From Adiantum capillus-veneris (lineage: Eukaryota > Streptophyta > Polypodiopsida > Polypodiales > Pteridaceae), in contig CM043953.1 of the NCBI GenBank assembly GCA_014529385.2, forward strand, positions 89,808,342-89,872,341: 64,000 nucleotides of DNA. The letters are read 5' to 3'. Below are positions 55,135 through 64,000 of the stretch, one piece after another. Within the stretch, counting starts at the first letter, position 1. Every line of letters starts with the position of its first letter. The notes beneath the pieces were generated by a model. That model was given only the letters and a program-made list of their open reading frames with translations, did not search any database and had not been told where the DNA came from. A program made the translations under genes and the position numbers.

Positions 55135-55784
55135 GAGGTAAGTCACAATGTGGGAATTATTGTGAGAATTTGTCCAAAACTTCTTGTGGATCTAAGACAC
55201 CATAATTTTCTACCTAAGAAATCTAAACGCACATGTCGTAGTGAAAGGCGGTTGATACAGGAGGCCAAAATAAATTGGGCTCTAGTGACCAAAAAAAAAA
55301 AGGACAATGACAATCTCCAAATGTGTACATAAATAACAACCGATTGCGCAAGGAGTGTTTGGACACTTGTACAACATGCACACGTTTCTCTTCCTAGTCG
55401 CAAGCATTTTAGGTGCTCTACAAGCAACTCATATATGCACTAGTTCATGGATTAGGTGGTTTATACCACATCAAACATTTGCTCCAAGTTACTCTCAATG
55501 ATTAGGGAAGGTTTCTAACTAGCAACACTTGAGGGCCTACATTCGAGCTGTTTTAACAAAGAGATGTTGAACACTAGTAATAAGCAAATAGAAGAGAGCT
55601 GATCCCATTTTTGCCATTGAAACATGCCCAACACAATGCCACAATGGGGAAACATATGGCCTTAGATGCTGTAGCATGTTGGTTAAGATGTACCCAAAGA
55701 TGCATGTGTGTGATATATTGTAGTAGTCCTCCCTCCCCCCCTCCCCCCAAAAAAAAAAAAAAAACACCCCCCACACCCCACCGA

Positions 55785-56100
55785 ACTCATAATAATGAGT
55801 GATAATGTATAAATCAAACCAAAAAATAACATGATATAACCCTGCTCACATCCTGAACCAGGGCATCCAGACATCCACAGATAAGCCGACAGCAAACTAC
55901 AAGAAGAAACCGTAACACATAACAACCATACGGCCCACAAGCGTGCCACCAAAGACTTGACAGCTGCCACTCATAAAATCTTTGCCCTCGCAAAAGCCCC
56001 GCCTGAACACGGGAGGCCAGCAAACCAACACCATCACAAAGCATGGGAGCCACCACCCAACATCCCACTCTTCTGATATTGTAGTAGTTCTATATTGAGA
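55785..56100 (-). mobile_element. Truncated LINE-type 3' end, copy with changed palindrome arms
   Basis: ACTCATAATAATGAGT (55785-55800) then GATAATGTATAAATC, in the minus-strand orientation of the family. The left arm C and the right arm G of the usual palindrome are both changed (to T and A), keeping the arms complementary. Its outer side is G-rich on the element strand with an A-run on the plus strand. Inner sequence is unassigned. Confidence 0.5.
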
Positions 56101-56310
56101 GGTAGTAATTGGGAAGAGTACCAATAAATCTATCCAATAAGACCCACTTAAATTTTCTATTAGTCGCTTGCTAATATATACATGCTCTAAACTAGTATTT
56201 GCAAAAAATAAGCCTTTAGTGTATTTTTAACTCGCTAAAATTGCAAAATCCCAATTCCAAGCTTGTCTTTAAGATAGGCGGAAAAATTTCTTGCACCTTC
56301 CCCACTGATG

Positions 56311-56636
56311 GGGAAGGTGTAGGATAAGCCTATGCAGATGGACAATGCCTTAGCTTAAAGGCTTTCAACCATGAAGGGAATAGAAATGAGGCGGTCTGCC
56401 CTCGTCAGATGAGGTGCCAACGGGAAAGGTGCAGGATAAGCCTATGCAAATGAACAACCCCTTAGCTTAGAGGCTTTCAACCTTGAAGGGAATAGAAATG
56501 AGGCAGTCAGCCCTCATGAGATGAGGTGCATGACAAGACATAGATGGTAAGTAATGATGTGCGATTGTAGTATGTCCTCATGAGATGAGGTGCATGACAA
56601 GACATAGACGGTAAGTAAGGATGTGCGATTGTAGTA
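56311..56636. repeat. Two adjoining tandem repeats (about 111 bp x2 and 64 bp x2)
   Basis: Units 56311-56421 and 56422-about 56525 share AGGATAAGCCTATGCA and GGCTTTCAACC; units 56512-56575 and 56576-56636 share GAGATGAGGTGCATGACAAG and GATGTGCGATTGTAGTA. Each 64-bp unit includes GGTAAGTAA, which fits a 5' splice site. Confidence 0.85.
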
Positions 56637-56771
56637 CCAACAACTAGACCTAATTAGTCACTTGGTGAAGGTTTCAACTCCTTCGACCACCATTGTGAGT
56701 CTGCTAAAAAGAATGTCTAGAAAAAAGTGAAATCTGTAGCAATAGGTTTTGGATAGGCGGTAGGGGTGCAA

Positions 56772-57235
56772 TGTCAGGGGATATGGGCTCGAAACGTGAG
56801 CCAGGTAGGCACGGGGCCTCTGGCTGTGAGAGGTCTGAAGGAGAGAGAACGAGAGCAACATATGCAAATGGCTCTGGTAATCACCGTAAACTTCAATTAA
56901 TCAAGTCAAGCTTTGAGTACAATGTAATCGGTAGCCAAGGCGGGTTGTTAGCATCACCAACACTTGGATTAACTGGTAATTAGAAGTTTAAGCTCCCTTT
57001 ACAGATTAACCGGGCCATTAACAACACTGGGGTTTAATAAGATGATTAATTTATCTTCGGAATGATGACAATGATGGAAATTTTTGCCTATTGCTTTATG
57101 TGCTTCAACTACCCTTAGGAGCTCTCTGCACCTTCTACTGCTTCCTTCAATTTCCCTAAATAATCTTCGTACTTCCCTTCTTTAATGTTCCCACATCAAG
57201 GTTGAGAGAGACCATGTTTCTTCTTCCTTGCTCCG

Positions 57236-57325
<90 letters not shown>

Positions 57326-57514
57326 CGTCCTTGCCGAGCTTCGATCGAGAGAGAAGAGGTTTCTCGCTTGCAATTCCCTCCTTATTGCATGTTACACAAT
57401 ACTCATGCCATCCTGTTTCCTCTTCTTCCTGCTCGTCTTACTCCCGTTGTGTTTTCCTCATGCCAAAAAATTCCCTTTTAATAGCATTTTATTATTTTTA
57501 GCACCGATGGTGCC
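56772..57514. repeat. Direct repeat D, copy 1 (possible LTR)
   Basis: Starts TGTCAGGGG and is homologous by eye to 62855-63672 in the same orientation, through a (GA)n tract at about 57238-57323 to TTTTTAGCACC and slightly beyond. About 740 bp. TG start and possible CA end near 57503 suggest an LTR, but no target duplication was found. Confidence 0.6.
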
Positions 57515-57895
57515 GTTGTTGTGGGAATGATCATCGGTGATGTGGCAAGTCGGATTCGATCAGTGCCAAACCGTCAGGACTAGGGCCAAAAAGATGCACT
57601 TCTTCTACAATATCTGGAAGGTCGGGAATTGCCGTGTCTTCAATAATGAAGTTTTTGTGGCAGTTTCTCAGTAATTATTCAAGAAAGCAAAGAATTGATA
57701 TATACGATAAGTAAAAGTCATGACTCGGATGATTGGATTTGGGGAGCACAAGCCATTCGATCAAAGCCTTTATGGTTGTAAAGTCTGATGTAATATCCGT
57801 CTCTCAAGGCTCAGCCTGGGCTTGAGATTGATCTGTAATTTTCTGTTCTCTTTCTAATACAATCACTCACAATTGTGAGTTTTGCCAAAAAAAAA
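57515..57895 (+). mobile_element. Truncated LINE-type 3' end, plus strand
   Basis: Perfect ACTCACAATTGTGAGT (57865-57880) followed by TTTTGCC and poly-A (57887 on): the only plus-strand member of the family and the clearest example of its poly(A) end. Upstream CTAATACAATC is the complement of the GATTGTATT block seen at 21.1 kb. Extent leftwards unknown. Confidence 0.55.
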
Positions 57896-59167
57896 AAGAA
57901 AAAGATGCATGTATAAGTGATCGCATTTTCCAAAAGGCATTCCCTTTGCACTTGGTTGTTTATTGCTTGTATCAGCTTCTTGGATGATGCCAAAAATTAT
58001 CCAACTCAAGAGTGCCGACAATTGACACCGACCTCAAGCCATATTATCTCATCAACCCTCAAGCCATATTATCTCATCAACCTGGACTTTGTCTGACGAG
58101 CAGTAAATTCATATAGACTTCTCAAGCTGCATAGAACGCATACAAACCCAGTTGAGGCTGTGAAATTCCCAGATAGCACGCTAACCGAGGTGACCGAACT
58201 GCTACGAAACTGGCCCCCGTGAAATTTAATCTTGCGATATCATGGTAATCGTAACTCCGATTGCTGATCTAAAAAGATCGATTGCTCCACAAAGTGAGCA
58301 CTTCATGCCCATGCATTCACTTCATTTATGTCCCCTCAACTGTAGTTTCTCAATCCGGTATGGATTTGCATCAACTTAAACTTCAAATTGCCATAACTTC
58401 TTCACCGTAGCTCCAATTGACGAGTCGTAAATACAGGCCGATAGAGCACTTTAGGCACTACAGTTCTAGATCATAAACTCCCATATGTGCTCACTTCAGG
58501 CATACTTTTTTTTAGCATCATTAAGGCATCTATTGGCCCTTTAAAGCCGCATCTGACATACATTGATCGTATAAATAGCTTGTTATCAAACCCTGAATAC
58601 TAATTACTTGTTCAAGGATCAAGTAAGCTTCAAGTAAGCTCGATGCACACCTTCCTGCTATCTTCCTTAGCATGGGAGCGGAGCTGCATGACATCCACCC
58701 CCTCTGAACCTGCACAGCCTCCGGTATGTGCCAAATGCACTTCAATCTGCATCTGCTATAGGTACCTTAAGCTCTTTGCCATCATCAAACTCATGTAACT
58801 AGTAAACATATGGAAAATAATATAAGGCTTATACCTTATCATCAATGTTCTAGCCTAATCATTAGGTAGATGCCCATCAAAAATCTTTGAACTGTATATG
58901 TCGTACCTCCATAGCATTCAATTATGGAAAACGTGTTTAGTGAACCCCACTAGACTCAAGTTCTCTAGTTAATGATGCACACGCCTTGACCATCAAGCTC
59001 ACTTTAGGGAACCCTGTCAAGCTCAAGTATGCCTTACTCTGTCTACACACAGAATGGTCGTCAATTCCTTTACTTCAAGTTCTCGTAGTAGAACCAATCA
59101 AAAGATGTGAAGATACTTCATCAATTGTCCATAGAAGTCAACTAGAAGCTAGCCATGTAAGCTTATT
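57896..59167. other. Unassigned DNA with a short tandem duplication
   Basis: A 25-bp unit beginning CCTCAAGCCATATTATCTC is duplicated at about 58031-58082. No coding or RNA signature otherwise. Confidence 0.45.
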
Positions 59168-59172
59168 GCTCG

Positions 59173-60761
59173 TGTCATTATAATCAATATCTAATTCTCC
59201 TAAATGATTTTCTCATATTAAACTGATCATTTAATGTGGGGAAGGCCAGGGGAGAAAAAGCTAGAATATTGGTTAAGCTAGCAAACCGGCCACAGTAGGG
59301 ATCCAAAGGAGGGAAAATAGGGATCCAAAGGGGGGGGCATCTGCAAAAGATCCATGTGCAACAATGGGCTAAAAATACCCTAAGGTTCAGCCCATTAAGA
59401 CTTCCAAAATGCTAAGGTTCCAAAATTCAAAGGTTGTGTCCAAAGGTCAACCCTAGGGAAAATTGGATGCTTTGTGTGTGCCCTAAAAGTCTTTGCACAT
59501 CCCTACATGGGAGGGGGCGAGCCCTAAAGGTAGGGGATGAGAGAGAAAGCCACACACACACACACACAGGTTCCCTTTACACAAAGGGAATGAGGGACAC
59601 ATGTCAGCTCCCTAGGCCAGATGCCCACAAGGTGTGCCCAATTTCTATTGGATGACCCTTGAAGTGGACCAATGAAAATTAAGCTAGAGTAAATCTAGTT
59701 TCATTAATTTAAAAACATTTAATAAAAGAAACCAATGAGAATTAAGTCTCCTAGAAGACTATTGGGTAGTCTCCCAAGGGGTCCAACGAGCATTCAGGAG
59801 CCCCATGGCTTGCCTGATTCCTATTGGCCAGGAGGCAAAGGGGTCCAATGAGAGTTTAGTTTAATTATTTAATTACCTAAAGCTCTCACAAAAGGGGAAA
59901 GGGGGACACATGTCAGAAGGCTATCACTTATGCTGCTTAATTGTAATTGGCTTGACTTGGGGAGGGCCAATGAGGCTTCAGGAAGAGCATTTAGCAAGAG
60001 GGCTCGCCCAAGAGAGAGAGGGGGCTGATTTTTGCAAGGCATTATCACACACACACTCACACAGGCTCATGTGTGAAGAAAGAGAAGACTATCTCTTCCC
60101 AAGCTTTAATGGAGAACTCATCACCTACTCCAAGCTTGTGAGATAGAAGCCTACATCAACACTCTCTTGGCATGTGGATGCAAATCCAACCAAGAGCCAA
60201 GCTTCAATGCATGCTCATCTCCTCTACCAAGCTAATTACTAAGCTAAGCTATGCTACATATGAGTGATTATGTGAGGAGATGTACATCTTTCTCGTAAGA
60301 TACTCCTTCTTCCTCTCAATCTACTCTCATACCCTGCTAGCTCTCACCATCTTCGAAGGTGTGTGAGGTCTTGGGTCTGAGAACGGGGATAATTCAAGTT
60401 GTGTTTGTTAAGTGTTTTGCTTAGTGCATGAAGTTTCCATCTTCATTGCACTAGCTAGTCTTGAAGGAACACAAAGAATTGTATTGTACAATGTCTCTCT
60501 TGATGGGAGAAACCATAATACAAAGCCTTTTGGAGGGGGGACCGGCTCCATGAAAATCCGGTCCTCAACTGTTGTCAATAGCTTGATTGCTCTCTCTTTT
60601 GAAAGTATTGTCGATGCTATCTAACTAGGTGTTATGCTTTTTGTTGCTCTCTCCACCCAAGCACTCTTGTAATTCTCATTAGGAATCTATTCTAATGAAA
60701 TGCCCACTATGTTCATGCTAATTTCCGCTACACATAAGTTATTAGGCCATTAAATGTTACA
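59173..60761 (+). mobile_element. Solo LTR B, 1.6 kb
   Basis: 1589 bp beginning TGTCATTATAATC and ending AAATGTTACA, inverted relative to solo LTR A. Flanked by GCTCG (59168-59172) and GATCG (60762-60766), a 4-of-5 target duplication. Both copies share a TG/CA microsatellite, the GGAGCCGG / CCGGCTCC block and TTCGAAG(A/G)TG stretches. No internal coding region. Confidence 0.8.
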
Positions 60762-60891
60762 GATCGCATAACCAAAAACTCTTTTGACTTAGCATAAATT
60801 GAAAAAACAAAACCTTGTACCATGCAACCTGCTACAAGAGACATCTGGTATCCTTTGAATCTGCAACTTTGCACTTTAGTAGCCCCCATGA

Positions 60892-62850
60892 TCAAATGGA
60901 ATAATAAGGAATTGCCCAATTACTAGAGAAACATAATATCCACGAGCATAAATTTCTTGTATCAATCAACATCAAGCATTTCTGGTGCAAATATGCTACC
61001 CCTCGTTCAAATAGCACGCAATTACTATGCATACTTAACAATATCCATCCATATTGAATCTGCCTATGAATATCCTTAGAATCTCCTGGATAAAACACCC
61101 TTGAGATCACATAGCATTGATGGCAATATCCTAGATCTTCTCTTGAAGCATAATGCAGCACCCACATCCCATAAACTTTTGGCAACTTAAGCTCGTTACC
61201 AGAAAGCATTAAAGAATTCAGACTCCCTTTTACTGGCAGCCATGACATCACTGACATAAGCATCAATAGGAACAACATCCAAATCCAACCACATTTGGCA
61301 CATTGTCCAAGGAAATGAAAAACCCTGTGCACTTTTTGCAGTATCAATGATGACTTAGCATCATCACCCCCTCTAGCTTCATAGCCAAAAATCTTGGGAG
61401 TCTCTGGACTTGTATTATGAGAAGAATTTTTACCTGTTGGGGTTTCAGCTTGATCATGAAAAACAACTTTATCCTGTAGATCTTCATCCATAGCATCCTC
61501 GGGAAAATCACCCTTGGAAGTCTCAACATTCATCAAAATTGTAGGTGTTATCTCCTCATGCAGCCCATGTACAATCATAGATGTAAAATCCATGTCGATA
61601 ACGTGTTCACAATCAGCATGATCTAGGCAATCTTCATGCTCATCCATGTCATCCTCTGCTTCCTCATCTGCATCCATGTTACTTAGGAATCCATCATAGC
61701 ACTGCAAAGATTCATCTGGCACCCCCTCTGAAGAGGTACATGCATCAGAAAGCTCTTCTATACTGTCATGATCATCTCCTTCAAATCTAGCCAAGAAACC
61801 ATCGATTATGGCATCTTCTTCCATGATAACAGCATTTACAAACATATTGTTAGTAGCAATCATAGGTTCATTGACATTTTTAGGCTCATCCTGTGCTGGG
61901 TCCGCAATCTCCGTCACTTCATCTACTGCTATGTATATAATAGCTTTATTGATGCAATCATTTGCAGCAAACATGTTGTCCTACTCGGTTATAGTGATGA
62001 TAGTTTCAGTAATATCCTGTAGAGGTTCATCTGCTTGATGAACTCCTTCAGAATAACCCATGTCAAGGTCAGCAGCTTGTGAACCACTTGTTGTACAGTT
62101 TACGTCTTCATTGGGACCATTATTCGAGGTAGCGTCCATGCGAGCAATCTTTGAAAAAGATTCATATAATTCTATTTCACCATTAAATTCATCGTTAACC
62201 TTTTCTACGTTGCTCAAAATATGCTCCTTTGAAACTGAATCTGCTACTTCCAATTCTGCATAATTTGCTTTGGCTTTGCTTCTTGCAAAAAATACTCTCC
62301 TAAAATTGATCGTAATTAAGGAACTCCATCTGATCCCCTTCACCTTTAGTGAAAATAGTTTGGCTTCATTCAATAATCTCCTTTATTTCCAGATCTAGAA
62401 TCCTTGAGCTTTCGCAAATAAATTCCTTTGCAAAATAGTCCCACCGTGTGGGATATGCTTCTGCCACCAGTCCTTGAACCTGCTTTTTAAAATATGAGTT
62501 TACAACCTCTTCGAAAGCTGCAATTATCTGATTTTTTGGAACATTTTGTCTCTTCATCTCGGCTTTATAACATGCAATAAAACCTTCTAGATCATATCCC
62601 TGAAAATTACGATACTGCTACCATACAACATCAAGTGCTAGCTCTACAACATCATCAAATTGCTTTTTTATCTGCATGGCTTTCGCTTCCTGCAGACATC
62701 CCTGAACTCCTTCTAGCATTTTTGGTAATTCTACAACTGCTACATTTTTATCAAATCTATTGGAATTGAAATCGTCAATAAATCGCTTCAATTGTTATGG
62801 CATCTCTATCTTAACCTCCCACCCCGGCTCGTTTCGCATCAAGTTCACCA
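60892..62850 (-). pseudogene. Decayed gag-like or retroelement-associated ORF
   Basis: A minus-strand protein-like series starting right at the edge of direct repeat D: VNLMRNEPGWEVKIEMP, QLKRFIDDFNSNRFDKNVAV, then helices IKKQFDDVVELALDVVW and YDLEGFIACYKAEMKRQNVP (ORF 62557), a mid part (62373-61981) and a 360-codon acidic part (61974-60892) rich in Asp/Glu with an AKCGW stretch. At least three stops separate them. The N-terminal half is helical like gag proteins, but I do not recognise a named family. No zinc knuckle, RT or integrase follows. Confidence 0.4.
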
Positions 62851-62854
62851 AATA

Positions 62855-63301
62855 TGTCAGGGGAATGGGTTCAAAATGTGAGCTGGGTAAGGGTGGGGCC
62901 TCTGGCTGTGAGAGGTGTGAAAGAGAGAGAACAAGAACAACAGATGCAAATGGCTCTGGCAATCATCGTAAACTTCAATTAATTGAGTCAAGCTTTGAGT
63001 ACAATGTAATCAGTAGCCAAGACGGCGGGTTGTTAGCAGCACCAACATTTCGATTAAAGGAGTTTAAGCTCCTTTACAGATTAACCGGGCCGTTAACGAC
63101 ATCAAGGTTTAATAAAATGATTAATTAATCTTCGAACTGATGACAGTGATGGAAATTTTTGCCTTTCACTTTACCTGCTTCAACTACCCTCGAGAGCTCT
63201 CTGCACCTTCTGATGCTTCCTTCAATTGCCCTAAATAATATTCGTACTTCCCTCCTTTAATATTCCCAAATCAAGGTCGAGAGAGACCATGTTTTCTTCC
63301 T

Positions 63302-63374
<73 letters not shown>

Positions 63375-63410
63375 CTTGCTTTCAAGAGAGAGAGATCTCC
63401 ATACTTTACT

Positions 63411-63476
<66 letters not shown>

Positions 63477-63672
63477 TCCGTCCTTGCTGAGATTTGGTCG
63501 AGAGAGAAGAGGTTTCTCGCTTGCAATTCCCTCCTTATCGCCTGTTACACAATACTCGTGCCATCCCGTTTTCCTCTTCTTCTTGCTCATCTTACTCCTG
63601 TTGTGTCCTTCTCATGCAAAAAAATCCCCCTTTTTATAGCATTTTATTATTTTTAGCACCAATGACGCCTCC
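62855..63672. repeat. Direct repeat D, copy 2 (possible LTR)
   Basis: Starts TGTCAGGGG, carries two (GA)n tracts (about 63306-63372 and 63414-63472, versus one in copy 1) and ends near TTTTTAGCACC. Arginine/glutamate and serine/leucine ORFs here come from the repeat. Confidence 0.6.
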
Positions 63673-63779
63673 ATGGTCTTCCCTTTTTCCCCCTTCACAC
63701 TTAATGCCCTCATTTCCCTTATTGGGCGGTTATTACTATTGAGCCCTTGGGCACCATAGTGTCCTTGGGCAGGTGGCCC

Positions 63780-63992
63780 TCAAAGGGCACCACCTTGGGG
63801 CATACTCTTCAACCAAAGCATCGCTCCACTGCCTTCCCACTTCCATGTTTGGCATTCTCTGAACCTTTTAAGCGAAAGCTCATCGAGAACTTTTTGTGCC
63901 TCCGAAAGCACACCACATTCGGTATATATATCAGCCAAATTAGTGCTAAGCACGACGTTTACTTTCAGCAGCTCCTTAATTGGCATTATCAT
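63780..63992 (-). pseudogene. Pentatricopeptide repeat (PPR) protein fragment
   Basis: The minus strand at the window edge encodes VNVVLSTNLADIYTECGVL and SEAQKVLDELSLKR, one PPR motif plus the start of the next (compare the V-x-x-ALVDMYAKCG...A-x-x-VFD layout of plant PPRs). After KR the sequence turns non-PPR and ends at 63780, so the fragment is broken or spliced. The 5' part lies outside the window. PPR proteins bind organelle RNA; whether this belongs to a live gene cannot be decided here. Confidence 0.5.
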
Positions 63993-64000
63993 TGTGAATT

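Noticed and set aside
55683-55970. Hydrophobic minus-strand ORF suggesting a membrane protein
   Set aside because: Its Phe/Gly run is a translated homopolymer and the rest overlaps a truncated LINE-type insertion; no conserved family recognised.

Overview
This is plant nuclear DNA with no intact host gene. It is a graveyard of nested retrotransposons plus an exceptional load of (AG/CT)n, (TG/CA)n and poly(C/G) tracts. The plant assignment rests on Ty1-copia elements primed by initiator-tRNA-Met, Ty3-gypsy polyprotein remnants, LINEs with DUF4283-type ORF1 and zf-RVT domains, Helitron-like ends, and a pentatricopeptide-repeat fragment at the right edge. The style of the PPR fragment and copia family makes me lean towards a fern or other early-diverging land plant; that is an impression, not a database result.

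Layout. 0-3.2 kb (-): a decayed retroelement-associated ORF (N-terminal domain, charged middle, coiled coil). 3.2-5.4 kb: AT-rich presumptive LTR with three copies of a 22-bp palindrome. 5.4-11.77 kb (-): a Ty3-gypsy element read as gag zinc knuckles, linker, RT, RNase H, two integrase zinc-binding modules, integrase core, GPY/F-like module, then a retropepsin-like domain AFTER integrase, then a polypurine tract. 11.77-13.7 kb: a sharp junction into SSR-rich DNA with small Helitron-like elements. 14.4-17.5 kb: tandem repeats, a dispersed repeat, a tRNA-like tandem and LINE pieces. 17.5-21 kb: SSR desert. 21.1-22.9 kb (-): LINE RT and zf-RVT. 24.86-30.03 kb (+): a structurally complete copia element (LTRs, PBS, PPT, GAGGG target duplication) inserted in an older ORF. 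31.0-34.7 kb: dispersed repeat and nested LINE cluster. 36.0-39.5 kb: mini-Helitron, inverted repeat and MITEs, poly(C) tandem. 39.85-41.2 kb (-): LINE. 42.8-45.8 kb: chromovirus-type LTR remnant. 47.27-51.79 kb (+): a second, older copia copy lacking most of gag. 52.72-54.33 and 59.17-60.76 kb: two solo LTRs of one family in inverted orientation. 55.0 kb: a 66-bp-stem hairpin. 56.8-57.5 and 62.9-63.7 kb: a direct repeat flanking a decayed gag-like ORF. 63.8-64.0 kb (-): PPR fragment.

Most noteworthy: (1) the gypsy polyprotein order, with protease-like domain downstream of integrase and a duplicated integrase zinc-binding module; (2) a 16-bp palindromic 3' terminus shared by nine LINE-type insertions, with arm covariation; (3) mini-Helitrons that appear to carry (AG)n tracts and a CACGTG box; (4) a premature stop shared by two copia copies; (5) the solo LTR pair and several hairpin/MITE structures. 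All identifications come from reading the sequence; no alignment or search was run.
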